From assembly GCF_050749805.1 (NCBI RefSeq), contig NZ_CP192738.1, forward strand, positions 6,200,001-6,264,000: DNA of 64,000 nucleotides, read 5' to 3'. The notes under the pieces are model-generated. The model saw nothing but the letters and a program-made list of their open reading frames with translations. It made no database searches and was not told the origin of the DNA. Every line of letters starts with the position of its first letter. The stretch's first letter is position 1. This document shows, one piece after another, positions 48,239-61,714 of this stretch. This DNA comes from Hahella sp018986435. Its GTDB lineage: Bacteria; Pseudomonadota; Gammaproteobacteria; Pseudomonadales; Oleiphilaceae. A program made the position numbers and the translations under genes.

Positions 48239-49212
48239 GAAACAGGCCTAACTGTAATCTCTCCTCCAGCAAGGGATCTGAGCCCCCCATCCTCACCTCG
48301 AACAAGCGCATACCCCTCATCGGAAACACCCAAATATTCTCCACTCCAACACTCATTTCCGCTCGAAACCATTACCTGCCGCCCTTTGAGCAAATCATAC
48401 TTATCCCATAATCCTTTCAAGCCAAGAAAGCCCTTAGATTTATATGATTCAAGACAAAGCAAGACAGAATCAATCAGAGCTACACATAGCTGATTCCGGT
48501 CCACTCCCGCCTCACACACATCATTCAATGCCGTCCAAGACTGATCGATACCCCTACCCGCCTCAGGTTGCATAAGTACATTAACCCCCAAGCCAACGAC
48601 CACATGCACAGGTCCTTCCTGCTCACCCTGCACTTCCAACAACAGTCCCGCCAGCTTTCTCTCTGAATACCAAACATCATTCGGCCACTTAAGAGAAACT
48701 TCTATGTCGCATACAGTATTTATAGCGTCAGCAACAGCAGCCCCAATCGCAAGGCTCAAACCATTTAGAACCGAAAATCCGCCAGGCAATCTGACAGCTA
48801 CACTCATATATATATTTTGAGCAAATGGGCTAACCCAAACCCTACCCCGTCTTCCCCTCCCTGCTGTTTGCCTCTCAGCAAGGAGAATGTCATATAAACC
48901 TACGGGCAAATCCCGACTACTTTCAAGAAGCTCTACGTTAGTGGACCCCACAGAATGCGCCACGTTAAACTCACGCAGCTTATCTTTCCAACGCCCCTCT
49001 AAAGCATCTCGCAGTCGCGACTCATCAAGCAGATGTAAAGGATGCTCAAGCCGATACCCCTTACCTTTAACCGTCTCGACTTTTAACCCATAAGTCGCCA
49101 ACTGCGAAACATGCTTCCACACCGCAGTTCGAGTAACACCTAGAAGTTCACCTAGCTCAACACCAGAATGAAACTCTCCGTCAGAAAGAATTCCGACCAA
49201 TCTATCATTCAT
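48235..49212 (-). CDS. birA: Biotin--protein ligase / biotin operon repressor
   Basis: 325 residues from ATG 49212 (a TTG six bases earlier is possible). The N-terminal winged helix (LGELLGVTRTAVWKHVSQL) shows it can act as repressor. The catalytic domain has GRGRRGRVWVSPF, where biotinyl-AMP binds, and KWPNDVW. It attaches biotin to the acetyl-CoA carboxylase carrier. It is the first gene of birA-coaX-SPOR. Confidence 0.96.
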   Translation of the reverse strand: MNDRLVGILSDGEFHSGVELGELLGVTRTAVWKHVSQLATYGLKVETVKGKGYRLEHPLHLLDESRLRDALEGRWKDKLREFNVAHSVGSTNVELLESSRDLPVGLYDILLAERQTAGRGRRGRVWVSPFAQNIYMSVAVRLPGGFSVLNGLSLAIGAAVADAINTVCDIEVSLKWPNDVWYSERKLAGLLLEVQGEQEGPVHVVVGLGVNVLMQPEAGRGIDQSWTALNDVCEAGVDRNQLCVALIDSVLLCLESYKSKGFLGLKGLWDKYDLLKGRQVMVSSGNECWSGEYLGVSDEGYALVRGEDGGLRSLAGGEITVRPVS

Positions 49213-49290
49213 ATACAAAGCCCTTGCCCACTTCCTTTAAAAGGGAAGCTTTCGATTATGACAAAGTTCCTACCAGCCCAAAACCACTAA

Positions 49291-49666
49291 ATCATGAAGA
49301 CACCACGCTCACAGAGTAGACGTATAATTTCGCCCTCACAGCTTACCGGCGGTTGACCTGCTAAACCAAAAATCCGGCCTCAAGACTTATGTTGCAGGCG
49401 TCGTCATCAACAGACAACGCCCAAAAACCTCGACCGGGGTCACCTTTCTCACGCTGGAAGACGAAACAGGCTCAATCAATATCATTGTCTGGAAAAAAAC
49501 CGCGATGGCGCAGATGGACGCTCTCGTCAAGTCGCGACTGCTAATGGTATACGGGGAGATCGATAAGGACGACGAAGGGAGGACTGCGCACGTCATCGCC
49601 CACCGGTTGATAGACCTGACGTCACATCTGGAAGGCCTGGAGCCGCCCTCGCGGGACTTTCACTGA
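49291..49666 (+). pseudogene. Decayed 3' end of error-prone DNA polymerase gene (dnaE2)
   Basis: The frame 49328-49666 is open for 112 codons but has no usable start near its beginning, so gene callers miss it. Its translation contains VAGVVINRQRP, then GVTFLTLEDETGSINIIVW, and ends SRDFH. This is the C-terminal OB-fold of DnaE2-type polymerases, including the typical last residues. Just upstream in another frame (49291-49353) is SRRIISPSQL, which may be the preceding segment after a frameshift. The other roughly 900 codons are absent. It lies between birA and the rRNA operon, on the opposite strand. Confidence 0.8.
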
Positions 49667-49720
49667 GTGTTTGCAGAAGGGATAGCTGTGGCGCAGGGCC
49701 TGGCTCTAAATTTCAGGCAT

Positions 49721-49747
49721 AAAAAAACCCGTCACGAGGACGGGTTC
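49721..49747 (-). terminator. rRNA operon terminator
   Basis: Minus-strand stem ACCCGTC/GACGGGT followed by TTTTTT, 12 bases after 5S rRNA. Confidence 0.9.
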
Positions 49748-49758
49748 TTCGTATTAAG

Positions 49759-49875
49759 AGCCTGACGACGACCTACTCTTGCATGGGTAATCCACACTAC
49801 CATCGGCGCTGGACTGTTTCACTTCTGAGTTCGGAATGGGATCAGGTGGTTCCAGTCCGCTATGATCATCAGGCA
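49759..49875 (-). rRNA. 5S ribosomal RNA
   Basis: About 117 nt, with paired ends TGCCTGA/TCAGGC and the conserved CCGAACTCAGAAGTGAAAC segment. Ends are judged by pairing. Confidence 0.96.
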
Positions 49876-49990
49876 AAACCGTTAAGCTTTGTCTTAGTCT
49901 AGCTTGTCTAGTTGGCGCTTGGTCAGAAGACCTTTAACTTGGATAAGCAGTTATACTCAATCAATACCGGTAAATTACTTCGGTGTTATA
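49876..49990 (-). other. 23S-5S spacer
   Basis: 115 bases without a tRNA. Its part next to 23S (49972-49998) pairs with 52874-52899 on the other side of 23S, the RNase III processing stem. Confidence 0.8.
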
Positions 49991-52880
<2,890 letters not shown>

Positions 52881-53198
52881 ATATAACCCGAAGTAATTTC
52901 ATTACTGCCATCACTTCAAGCTATACAGCGCTGGTTTCACCGTAACAATAATTTGCCGATATTGCGCTTGAGTATAACTACTCAGTAAAACCTATCCGTT
53001 GAGTGACAAATAAACTTCATCTGTCACCACGTTGGTTTTTACTTTGCTTATCCAAATTGTTAAAGAGCTTCTCTGACCAAATGCCAGAAACCAATACAGT
53101 CATCTTTTTGAAACTTTCATGCTGTATTCGTTTCTATCATCTGAAACCGTCAGATTTCACTTACCTAATTGTCAACCGTACTACTACCATTCTATGAA

Positions 53199-53274
53199 TG
53201 GTGGAGCTGAGCGGGATCGAACCGCTGACCTCCTGCGTGCAAGGCAGGCGCTCTCCCAGCTGAGCTACAGCCCC
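53199..53274 (-). tRNA. tRNA-Ala (TGC)
   Basis: 76 nt, anticodon TGC, encoded CCA, in the 16S-23S spacer. Confidence 0.98.
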
Positions 53275-53322
53275 ATAATTTTCCTAATCAAACCTAGTTA
53301 TTCACCAAGAACAAGGAAATTC

Positions 53323-53399
<77 letters not shown>

Positions 53400-53512
53400 A
53401 GAACTTGCAATCTCTCGATTGCGTCACGGGTCTGATGACCCTTAAGTAAGCTCTCTACTCGCCAATCAAGCAATTTGTTGTGGACGCCAAACTGAGACAG
53501 TTGGATATCGTT

Positions 53513-55047
<1,535 letters not shown>

Positions 55048-55253
55048 AAAGAGTGTGAATCATTAAGATTCTTAATCTTGCTCAAGTTAAAACTACTGTA
55101 CTCTTGAGTGATTGCTCACTCATGAATTGTACGAGTCACTAACTTAAGACTTAATCTTTTCCAGATCCGCCTCAGTTAGCGCCCACAACAAATTGCTTGA
55201 TTAACTTTTTAAAGAACTTTCTCTTCCGAAGACTCTCTCCGACCGAGGCGCGC

Positions 55254-55281
55254 ATTCTACACTTTCGTTTCTCAGTGTCAA
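55254..55281 (-). promoter_or_regulatory. rRNA operon promoter P2
   Basis: Perfect -35 TTGACA (55276-55281), 16-base spacer, -10 TAGAAT (55254-55259), then a GCGCGCC discriminator on the minus strand. Confidence 0.85.
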
Positions 55282-55360
55282 CTCCTTTTTAGCGCCGCCG
55301 ACTCTCTCGAACCAGCTCTCTCCCTCCCCTCCGACCGGCTTCCCCGTCGAAGTGGGGCGC

Positions 55361-55388
55361 ATTATACGCACCCCTTAATTTCGCGCAA
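55361..55388 (-). promoter_or_regulatory. rRNA operon promoter P1
   Basis: -35 TTGCGC (55383-55388), 16-base spacer, perfect -10 TATAAT (55361-55366), then GCGCCCC. The 16-base spacing and GC discriminator are marks of growth-rate-controlled rRNA promoters. The -35 is 13 bases from the tyrS stop codon, so any UP element or Fis site lies inside tyrS. Confidence 0.85.
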
Positions 55389-55400
55389 GCACTATTTTCG

Positions 55401-56603
55401 TTATTTCACAAAAACCTGCGCTATCTTCTTCTTGCCCGCCTGAATCACGTGCTCGCTCCCTCTTTGCACCATAAAGCTCGCGTCAACCTGCGCGCCATCC
55501 ACGAACACTGCACCTCGACCCAGAACGTCTTTCGCCGCCGCGCCATTCTTCACCAAGTCGGCTCTACGAAGAATATAGGATATGGAAAACTCCACCTGGT
55601 CATCGCTTTCTTCTAGATGAACAGCTGGAACGTTTTCTGGGATCTCTCCCAATTTAACTTGGTTGCCCGCTGATTTATGCGCATTCTGCGCCGCCTCTCC
55701 ACCGTGAAAACGAGCGACAATCTCTTCAGCAAGCAGTCGCTTAATATTTTGAGGATTTTCTCCGGCGTTGACCTGTCCTTTAAAATCTTCAATTTCCGCC
55801 ATATCCCGAAAACTTAAGAGTTCGAAGTAGCGCCACATTAATTCGTCAGGGATAGACAGCAACTTACCAAACATCTCCCCAGGCAAATCATTAACGCCGA
55901 TATAGTTGCCCAGAGACTTCGACATTTTTTGCACGCCGTCCAGACCTTCCAGGATCGGCATTGTCATAATTACCTGAGGCTCCTGGTCGTAATGCTTCTG
56001 CAGCATACGCCCCATCAAAAGATTAAACTTCTGGTCAGTTCCACCCAATTCAACGTCGGCGCGCAAAGCAACAGAGTCATACCCCTGCACTAAAGGATAG
56101 AGAAACTCATGGATCGAAATCGACTGCTCATTATGATAGCGCTTGTGAAAATCGTCGCGCTCAAGCATACGCGCAACGGTATATTGACCAGCCAAACGAA
56201 TCATATCCGCCGCAGAGAGCTTATCCATCCATTCGCTATTGAAGCGAACTTCCGTTTTTTGTGGGTCCAAAATTTTGAACACCTGCTCTTTATATGTCTG
56301 CGCGTTTCGAGCCACATCTTCCTTCGTTAATGGAGGACGGGTTGCGCTCTTGCCGGTAGGATCTCCGATCATTCCCGTAAAATCGCCAATCAGGAAAATG
56401 ACCTGATGCCCCAGATCCTGAAACTGACGTAGCTTATTAATAAGAACCGTATGCCCTAAATGCAAATCAGGCGCAGTCGGATCGAAGCCCGCTTTAATCC
56501 TGAGCGGCTCACCCCTTTTTAACTTCTCAACCAATCCTTCTTCTTGAATAATTTCTTCCGCACCGCGCTTTATCAGCGCTAAAGACTCTTCTACAGATGG
56601 CAT
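55401..56603 (-). CDS. tyrS: Tyrosyl-tRNA synthetase
   Basis: 400 residues. Class I signatures are HLGH (in PDLHLGHTVL, about 48-51) and KMSKS (about 225-229). The C-terminal S4-like RNA-binding domain is at about 340-400. The sequence is of the TyrZ branch rather than E. coli TyrS, judged from GDFTGMIGDPTGKSATRPPL. It is co-directional with the rRNA operon just downstream, an order shared with Pseudomonas tyrZ. Confidence 0.96.
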   Translation of the reverse strand: MPSVEESLALIKRGAEEIIQEEGLVEKLKRGEPLRIKAGFDPTAPDLHLGHTVLINKLRQFQDLGHQVIFLIGDFTGMIGDPTGKSATRPPLTKEDVARNAQTYKEQVFKILDPQKTEVRFNSEWMDKLSAADMIRLAGQYTVARMLERDDFHKRYHNEQSISIHEFLYPLVQGYDSVALRADVELGGTDQKFNLLMGRMLQKHYDQEPQVIMTMPILEGLDGVQKMSKSLGNYIGVNDLPGEMFGKLLSIPDELMWRYFELLSFRDMAEIEDFKGQVNAGENPQNIKRLLAEEIVARFHGGEAAQNAHKSAGNQVKLGEIPENVPAVHLEESDDQVEFSISYILRRADLVKNGAAAKDVLGRGAVFVDGAQVDASFMVQRGSEHVIQAGKKKIAQVFVK

Positions 56604-56827
56604 TACAGACGCCCTATTTGCAACTTGTTACGCTATTAACACTTAGTAATCGATATTCATGACCCTTGTCACGAACGCAGCACCAGGCAACGGCTTTAAT
56701 ATGACCCGGGGGCGCGATAGTATAGCAGCATTTTTCGCCAGCCAAACTGTTTGATATATGCACAGTTTCCAAAAACGCTTATACTCTATAGTTAAAGTTT
56801 TTTACAAACATCTGGACTTAACCTTCG

Positions 56828-58249
56828 ATGTTAATTAAGAAAATATTACCCAAGTTTTCACGGATACATTTCCTGGCGGTTGCGGCCGCAGGATCTATGC
56901 TCGGATCAGCGCTCATTCTCAGCCCATCCGAGCAAGCGGCGGCAGGCCGCATTACCCTAAACATTCCTTTAGACGGTCAGCCCACCAGCCAAGCTGATTC
57001 CAGCAGCCCTCTCAAGGACTTACCCGAAGATAGCGCATCAGCAAAGATCAAACCGCTGATCCCCTCAACAGCAGAGCCAGCCACAGAGACGCCCGCTCCG
57101 GCTACAGTTGAACCCGAAATAGCCTGGAACGAATTTGAGGTTAGAAACGGAGACAGCCTGTCCTCCCTGTTTAAAAGAGCCGGGGCTTCAAGCGCCGAGC
57201 TGGCGCAGATGGTGGACGATATTCCCGGCAAAGAGTGGACTCAGATTTTTCCTGGAGAAAAGCTGGACTTTGCATTCGACTCGGAAAACAAACTTAGCGC
57301 GTTGCGTATTCATCGTAGCCAGTTAGAAAACTGGCTGATCAACGCCAATGCCGAGAGTAAATTCGAGCTTGAGAAAGTCGTACTCAAACCTGATGTGCAG
57401 ACCGCTTACGCTGAAGGCGTGATTAAATCGGCGCTGTTCATTGACGCGAAAAACGCCGGCCTGCCGGATAGCCTAATCATGGATTTGGCGAACATTTTCG
57501 GCTGGGATGTGGACTTCGTGCTGGATATTCGCAGTGGAGACTCGTTCAAGCTGGTTTATGAAGAGCTTTTCCTTGATGGCAAAAAAATCTCCAACGGCAA
57601 CATCCTTGCCGCTGAGTTCACAAATCAAGGCGAGACATATACTGCCGTGCGCTATGAAGACCAGGAAGGCAAAACGGGCTACTTTACCCCAGATGGAAAG
57701 AGCCTGAAAAAAGCATTTTTACGCACACCAATAGATTTCGCTCGTATATCCTCCCATTTCAATTTACAACGTAAGCATCCTGTTCTTCATAAGTTCCGCG
57801 CACATAAAGGAACTGATTACGCTGCGGGGCGCGGCACGCCAATCAAGGCGAGTGGAGACGGCAAAGTGATTTTTGCGGGCCGCAAAGGAGGTTACGGCAA
57901 CGTAGTGATTCTGCAGCATGGCCAATCCATTACTACGCTCTACGCTCACATGAAAGGATTTGCTCGCGGCATCAAAAACGGCAAGCGCATTAACCAAGGT
58001 CAAGTTATTGGTTACGTAGGCAGCTCAGGTTTGGCGACAGGACCTCACCTGCACTATGAGTTCCGCGTCAACGGAGTACACAAAAACCCGGTAACAGTGA
58101 AGTTCCCTCATGCGCAACCTGTCGCCAGCAATGAAATGTCTCGCTTTAAAGAGCAGGCCCAAACGGCGCTAGCCCAAATGCAGGCCTACTCTGACAGTTA
58201 TCAGGTCGCAAAACGAGATAGCCTAAGCTCCGACAACGCGGACTTATGA
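56828..58249 (+). CDS. M23 family murein endopeptidase (MepM/YebA-like)
   Basis: 473 residues. One N-terminal membrane or signal segment (about 14-32), a Pro/Glu-rich linker, then a peptidoglycan-binding region of the LysM/OapA kind (FEVRNGDSLSSLFKRAG). The C-terminal M23 domain has the zinc sites HKGTD (H-x3-D) and HLH in GPHLHYEFRV. Such enzymes cut peptide crosslinks to allow wall growth. It overlaps anmK by 4 bases, linking wall cutting to recycling of the fragments. It is divergent from tyrS. Confidence 0.92.
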   Translation: MLIKKILPKFSRIHFLAVAAAGSMLGSALILSPSEQAAAGRITLNIPLDGQPTSQADSSSPLKDLPEDSASAKIKPLIPSTAEPATETPAPATVEPEIAWNEFEVRNGDSLSSLFKRAGASSAELAQMVDDIPGKEWTQIFPGEKLDFAFDSENKLSALRIHRSQLENWLINANAESKFELEKVVLKPDVQTAYAEGVIKSALFIDAKNAGLPDSLIMDLANIFGWDVDFVLDIRSGDSFKLVYEELFLDGKKISNGNILAAEFTNQGETYTAVRYEDQEGKTGYFTPDGKSLKKAFLRTPIDFARISSHFNLQRKHPVLHKFRAHKGTDYAAGRGTPIKASGDGKVIFAGRKGGYGNVVILQHGQSITTLYAHMKGFARGIKNGKRINQGQVIGYVGSSGLATGPHLHYEFRVNGVHKNPVTVKFPHAQPVASNEMSRFKEQAQTALAQMQAYSDSYQVAKRDSLSSDNADL

Positions 58250-59352
58250 ACGATCAGGAAATATTCGCCGGACTCATGTCCGGCACCAGCCTGGATGGTG
58301 TGGATGCAGCCCTGGCGAAGTTCCAGGGCGAACTTCCTGAAACTATCGCAACGTCCTTTACGCCATTTCCTTCTGATCTGAAATCCAAACTTCATAACCT
58401 TGCCGTCGCAGACAGCTGGCGTCCAGACGAATTGTTCGCAGCCGAAAGCCAGCTAACCCTGTTATATGCCGAAGCAATAAAAGACCTCCTGAACAACTCC
58501 GATATCGATAAAAGCCGAATTCGCGCAATCGGCTGCCACGGCCAGACTATCCGACATCGACCAGCGACAAGCTGGCCATACACCTGTCAACTCACCAACC
58601 CCAGCCTACTGGCGGAGAAAACGGGAATCACCGTTGTTGCGGACTTTCGGCGCAGAGATATCGCAGCGGGCGGCGAAGGCGCGCCTCTGGCGCCAGCATT
58701 CCATACGCATGCCTTGCAAAATCGTTTTCCCAATTGCGCCGTCGTTAATATTGGCGGGATCGCCAACATCACTCAATGGTCGGAAACAGCCAACTCCGTT
58801 GTTGGTTTCGATTGTGGGCCAGGCAACATGCTCATGGATGCCTGGTGTTCGCATGCATTCCAACAGAGTTGGGACCAAGGCGGACAAATAGCCAGGACGG
58901 GATCGATTAATCACGCATTATTGCAAGAAATGAAAAGGGAGCCCTTCTTCTCCCTCCCTGCTCCCAAAAGCACAGGTCGAGAGCTGTTTAACCATGATTG
59001 GCTACAGGCCAACCTGCAAAAAGCGGCATCCGTTAGCGATAAAGATATTCTGGCGACGCTCACTGAACTGACGGCTCAAACAATCTGCGAAGCTCTAAAC
59101 GCCAACACTCTCACCAATCTCTTTGTCTGCGGCGGCGGCGTGCATAACCTCTTTTTGATGGAAAGACTTCGCCATCATCTGCCTCACGTTTTGGTGCAAG
59201 GAACAGACAGCGCGGGCATTGATCCGGATTTCATGGAGGCAATGGCTTTCGCCTGGCTGGCTATGCGAACATTAGATGGATTGCCGGGCAATATCCCAGC
59301 GGTAACTCGCGCTCAAGGAGAGAGAATATTAGGGGCGATTTACCCCGCCTGA
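58246..59352 (+). CDS. anmK: Anhydro-N-acetylmuramic acid kinase
   Basis: 368 residues, typical. It converts 1,6-anhydroMurNAc from wall turnover into MurNAc 6-phosphate using ATP. Signatures are GLMSGTSLDGVDAAL at the N-terminus, GCHGQTIRH, VNIGGIANIT and FDCGPGNMLMDAW. It starts in a 4-base overlap with the M23 peptidase gene. Confidence 0.97.
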   Translation: MNDQEIFAGLMSGTSLDGVDAALAKFQGELPETIATSFTPFPSDLKSKLHNLAVADSWRPDELFAAESQLTLLYAEAIKDLLNNSDIDKSRIRAIGCHGQTIRHRPATSWPYTCQLTNPSLLAEKTGITVVADFRRRDIAAGGEGAPLAPAFHTHALQNRFPNCAVVNIGGIANITQWSETANSVVGFDCGPGNMLMDAWCSHAFQQSWDQGGQIARTGSINHALLQEMKREPFFSLPAPKSTGRELFNHDWLQANLQKAASVSDKDILATLTELTAQTICEALNANTLTNLFVCGGGVHNLFLMERLRHHLPHVLVQGTDSAGIDPDFMEAMAFAWLAMRTLDGLPGNIPAVTRAQGERILGAIYPA

Positions 59353-59375
59353 TACCTTGTCGTAATTAGCCCAGA

Positions 59376-59837
59376 CTAAAAGTCCACGTAGCCTTTCTCT
59401 TTCAGCTTTTTTTCTTCCGCGGGACCATAAGGCACTATTTCGACAAAGGGCGGCAATGAACTGCGATCGATATTGTGTATGCGCAAATAGGTGTTGCACA
59501 CTCTCACGTCAATCACGCGAAAAGCATCTAATTGCGCAGCTTTGTCTACGATAGATTTGAACTCTGGGTAATTCATTTTGGCGAAATACTCGACTTCAGG
59601 TCCATGCAGGACAAAGGCGATGGGACTGCCAAGAGAGTAACCATTCTCTCCCTCCAGCAGTTTGGAAGCCCGTTCAAACAACTCAGCAATTTCCTCTGGC
59701 GTATGAAGTTCGATCTTCGCCAGATAATTCAGAGAGTCGGTTGCGATGGCGGGACTGGTTTCCGGCCTGTCCGCTGCGTGAAGTGAGAAAGAGAAAACAG
59801 TCAGCCACAGTAATGTTAAGTAGCGGCTGAACTGCAT
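59376..59837 (-). CDS. Periplasmic DsrE-like protein
   Basis: 153 residues with a cleavable signal peptide (YLTLLWLTVFSFSLHAAD, cut about residue 22). The mature part has a DsrE/DsrF-like pattern (PIAFVLHGPEVEYFAKMNYPEF, then RVIDVRVCNTYLR, then PFVEIVPYGPAEEKKLKEKGYVDF). One Cys (in VRVCNTY) could be a functional thiol. Function is unknown. It follows erpA by 12 bases and is convergent with anmK. The neighbourhood is conserved in pseudomonads. Confidence 0.75.
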   Translation of the reverse strand: MQFSRYLTLLWLTVFSFSLHAADRPETSPAIATDSLNYLAKIELHTPEEIAELFERASKLLEGENGYSLGSPIAFVLHGPEVEYFAKMNYPEFKSIVDKAAQLDAFRVIDVRVCNTYLRIHNIDRSSLPPFVEIVPYGPAEEKKLKEKGYVDF

Positions 59838-59849
59838 ATATCTGACCCT

Positions 59850-60203
59850 TTATATAGAGAAGGAGCTACCGCAACCACAAGTGGTCGCAGCATTCGGATT
59901 CTTAATAACGAACTGCGCGCCTTCCAAACCTTCACGAAAATCAACTTCCGCACCGACAAGATATTGGTAGCTAAGCGAGTCCACAACCAGACGCACACCG
60001 TCTTTTTCGACAATCGTGTCGTCTTCGTTTACAGCTTCATCAAAAGAGAAACCATACTGAAACCCTGAACAGCCGCCTCCAGTAACAAATACACGCAGGC
60101 TCAGCTCATCATTCCCCTCATCCTCAATCAGAGACTTCACCTTCGCCGCAGCGTTATCAGTGAAGATTATAGGGGTTGGTTCATATGTCTCAGCGACGCT
60201 CAT
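59850..60203 (-). CDS. erpA: Iron-sulfur cluster insertion protein ErpA
   Basis: 117 residues from ATG 60203, which has GGGAGGAA just upstream; a longer frame to 60269 is not supported. It is an A-type carrier that delivers 4Fe-4S clusters, in E. coli to the isoprenoid enzymes IspG/IspH. The three ligand cysteines are in GGGCSGFQYGF and the C-terminal TTCGCGSSF. It follows the bactofilin gene beyond a terminator. Confidence 0.96.
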   Translation of the reverse strand: MSVAETYEPTPIIFTDNAAAKVKSLIEDEGNDELSLRVFVTGGGCSGFQYGFSFDEAVNEDDTIVEKDGVRLVVDSLSYQYLVGAEVDFREGLEGAQFVIKNPNAATTCGCGSSFSI

Positions 60204-60252
60204 AGTTCCTCCCGCCGCAACTTTTGTTGCTAGCGCTCTATACTCGGCAATT

Positions 60253-60293
60253 AAAAAAGTAGGATGCACGTGAATTATCTATTTATCCTACTT
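60253..60293 (-). terminator. Terminator after the bactofilin gene
   Basis: Minus-strand stem AAGTAGGAT/ATCCTACTT with a 19-base loop, then TTTTTTAA. It separates the bactofilin transcript from erpA. Confidence 0.75.
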
Positions 60294-60308
60294 AATCGGT
60301 CAACTATA

Positions 60309-60818
60309 TCAGTGACTCGCCAAGTTGATCAGCTCAGGTTGATCGCCAGCGTCATCCTGAGTCTTACCTGCTTTTTTATCTTCTTTTGTCGCTTTCTTCT
60401 GTTCGGATTTATCCGTAGCCGTCACCGTGGCGGTTGAAACGCTTTCTTTGCTATGCACTAGGTTACCGTTTACTTCCGCGCCCATCGCCATTTCGATCAG
60501 GTTGTAATAAACGTTGCCAGTGATAGAGGCTTTCGGCGCCAGCTCGATATGCTCCGAGGAGTAGACGTCACCGTTCACTTTACCATTGATGATAATGTGC
60601 GGCGCAATGACGTCTCCATTCACTTCGCCGACATCACTGACTCGCACTATAGCGTCTTCATCAGTTGTATCAGCCTTAATCTTGCCCAGTATCTTGCCGT
60701 CAATGTGCAGACCGCCAGTAAACTGCAGGTCGCCTTTGATTTCCGTGCTGCGTGAAATCAGCGTATCGAAGTGCCCGCCATTGACATTTTTTGATTTGGT
60801 TTTCTTTTTCCCGAACAT
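60309..60818 (-). CDS. Bactofilin
   Basis: 169 residues from ATG 60818 with GGGGAG upstream. The central beta-helix repeat region (about 20-125, ISRSTEIKGDLQFTGGLHIDG and following) is typical of bactofilins (CcmA/BacA), filament-forming proteins that organise wall synthesis or stalks. Flanks are a Lys-rich N-terminus and a disordered C-terminus. It starts 2 bases after the DUF6776 gene, so the two are probably coupled. Confidence 0.92.
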   Translation of the reverse strand: MFGKKKTKSKNVNGGHFDTLISRSTEIKGDLQFTGGLHIDGKILGKIKADTTDEDAIVRVSDVGEVNGDVIAPHIIINGKVNGDVYSSEHIELAPKASITGNVYYNLIEMAMGAEVNGNLVHSKESVSTATVTATDKSEQKKATKEDKKAGKTQDDAGDQPELINLASH

Positions 60819-60820
60819 TC

Positions 60821-61546
60821 TTACTCCCCGACCTTCCAATCGAAGGTTCTTTCTATTTTCGTTGCTTTTTTCCCGGTTGATTGCGCCACTACCTGAATCT
60901 GCTCAGGAACGAAGCCTTCCGGCAACTCCATTTCTCCAGTAAGATCCTGGAAATAACGAAATCTGAACTTAACCCCCAACTCCTCGGCTCCATCGACATC
61001 CCGCAACGGCAATATCTCTTTTTCGCCACCTTTTACTCCGATCAGGTTCACCGCCACAACGCCTTGGATGTAGGTTTTGTTGTCAGCCACTTGCGTTAAT
61101 ACCAGTTTATACTGAAACCTTCGATTTTCCCGCGTAGGACGAATTTCCATACGCTGAACCTGCAGGCCGGTATCCTCATCGGAGGGAGCCATGATGTTCT
61201 TGTAAAAAGCGATATCCTCACGTAACTGTAAGTTTGCGCTTTCCAAATCGCGAATAGTCTTCAGCACGTCCGTGCTGGCGGCCTGATCAATCGCTTTCCC
61301 TCGCTCCAGGTTAGCCACCTGTTGCGCCAGCTCAGTGGCGCGCCTTTCCGCTATGACCAGCATCCGGTTGAGTTCTTGATTTTTAGAGCCCAGCTTTTCC
61401 TTTCTCAGGTCAGAGAAATACCATCCCATGGCGATGCCGCCAGTAATGCTGATAATTATGGCCAGCCATGCCAGAGCCCGTTTTTTAAGCGTTTCTCCCG
61501 GGCGGTAAGGTACGACGACCAGTTTTTCGTTTGCATTGGTAGACAT
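60821..61546 (-). CDS. DUF6776-type membrane-anchored coiled-coil protein
   Basis: 241 residues. One membrane segment (about 25-45, AWLAIIISITGGIAMGWYF) is followed by a coiled coil (about 48-115) and a beta-rich C-terminal domain. The layout fits DUF6776, widespread next to bactofilin and argC in gammaproteobacteria. Function is unknown. The tight link to bactofilin suggests it positions or anchors the filament; that is inference. Confidence 0.75.
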   Translation of the reverse strand: MSTNANEKLVVVPYRPGETLKKRALAWLAIIISITGGIAMGWYFSDLRKEKLGSKNQELNRMLVIAERRATELAQQVANLERGKAIDQAASTDVLKTIRDLESANLQLREDIAFYKNIMAPSDEDTGLQVQRMEIRPTRENRRFQYKLVLTQVADNKTYIQGVVAVNLIGVKGGEKEILPLRDVDGAEELGVKFRFRYFQDLTGEMELPEGFVPEQIQVVAQSTGKKATKIERTFDWKVGE

Positions 61547-61714
61547 TGACGATTGATACCGATTCTGAAGTGTCCATAACCTTACGCGCTATTTTAGTAT
61601 TCTCTACTAACTCATTGTCGGCAAAGTTATTTTTTGTGAATTTAGGTAGCAAGCCAAACACCGTCACGCATTTGGCTTGAAATACGCCTTTTCAGTAGGG
61701 CGCTCTGGACAAAA

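Larger units (their letters stand above)
55048..55400 (-). promoter_or_regulatory. rRNA operon leader and promoter region
   Basis: 353 bases without a gene. From the tyrS stop it holds P1, P2, a boxA-like site (GTTCTTTAAAAA on minus, 55206-55217) and the upstream arm of the 16S RNase III stem (55171-55204). It is the control region of the rRNA operon. Confidence 0.85.

Noticed and set aside
61651..61678. 8-bp stem AAGCCAAA/TTTGGCTT after argC, considered as a terminator
   Set aside because: No T-tract follows on the minus strand, so support is too weak to list.
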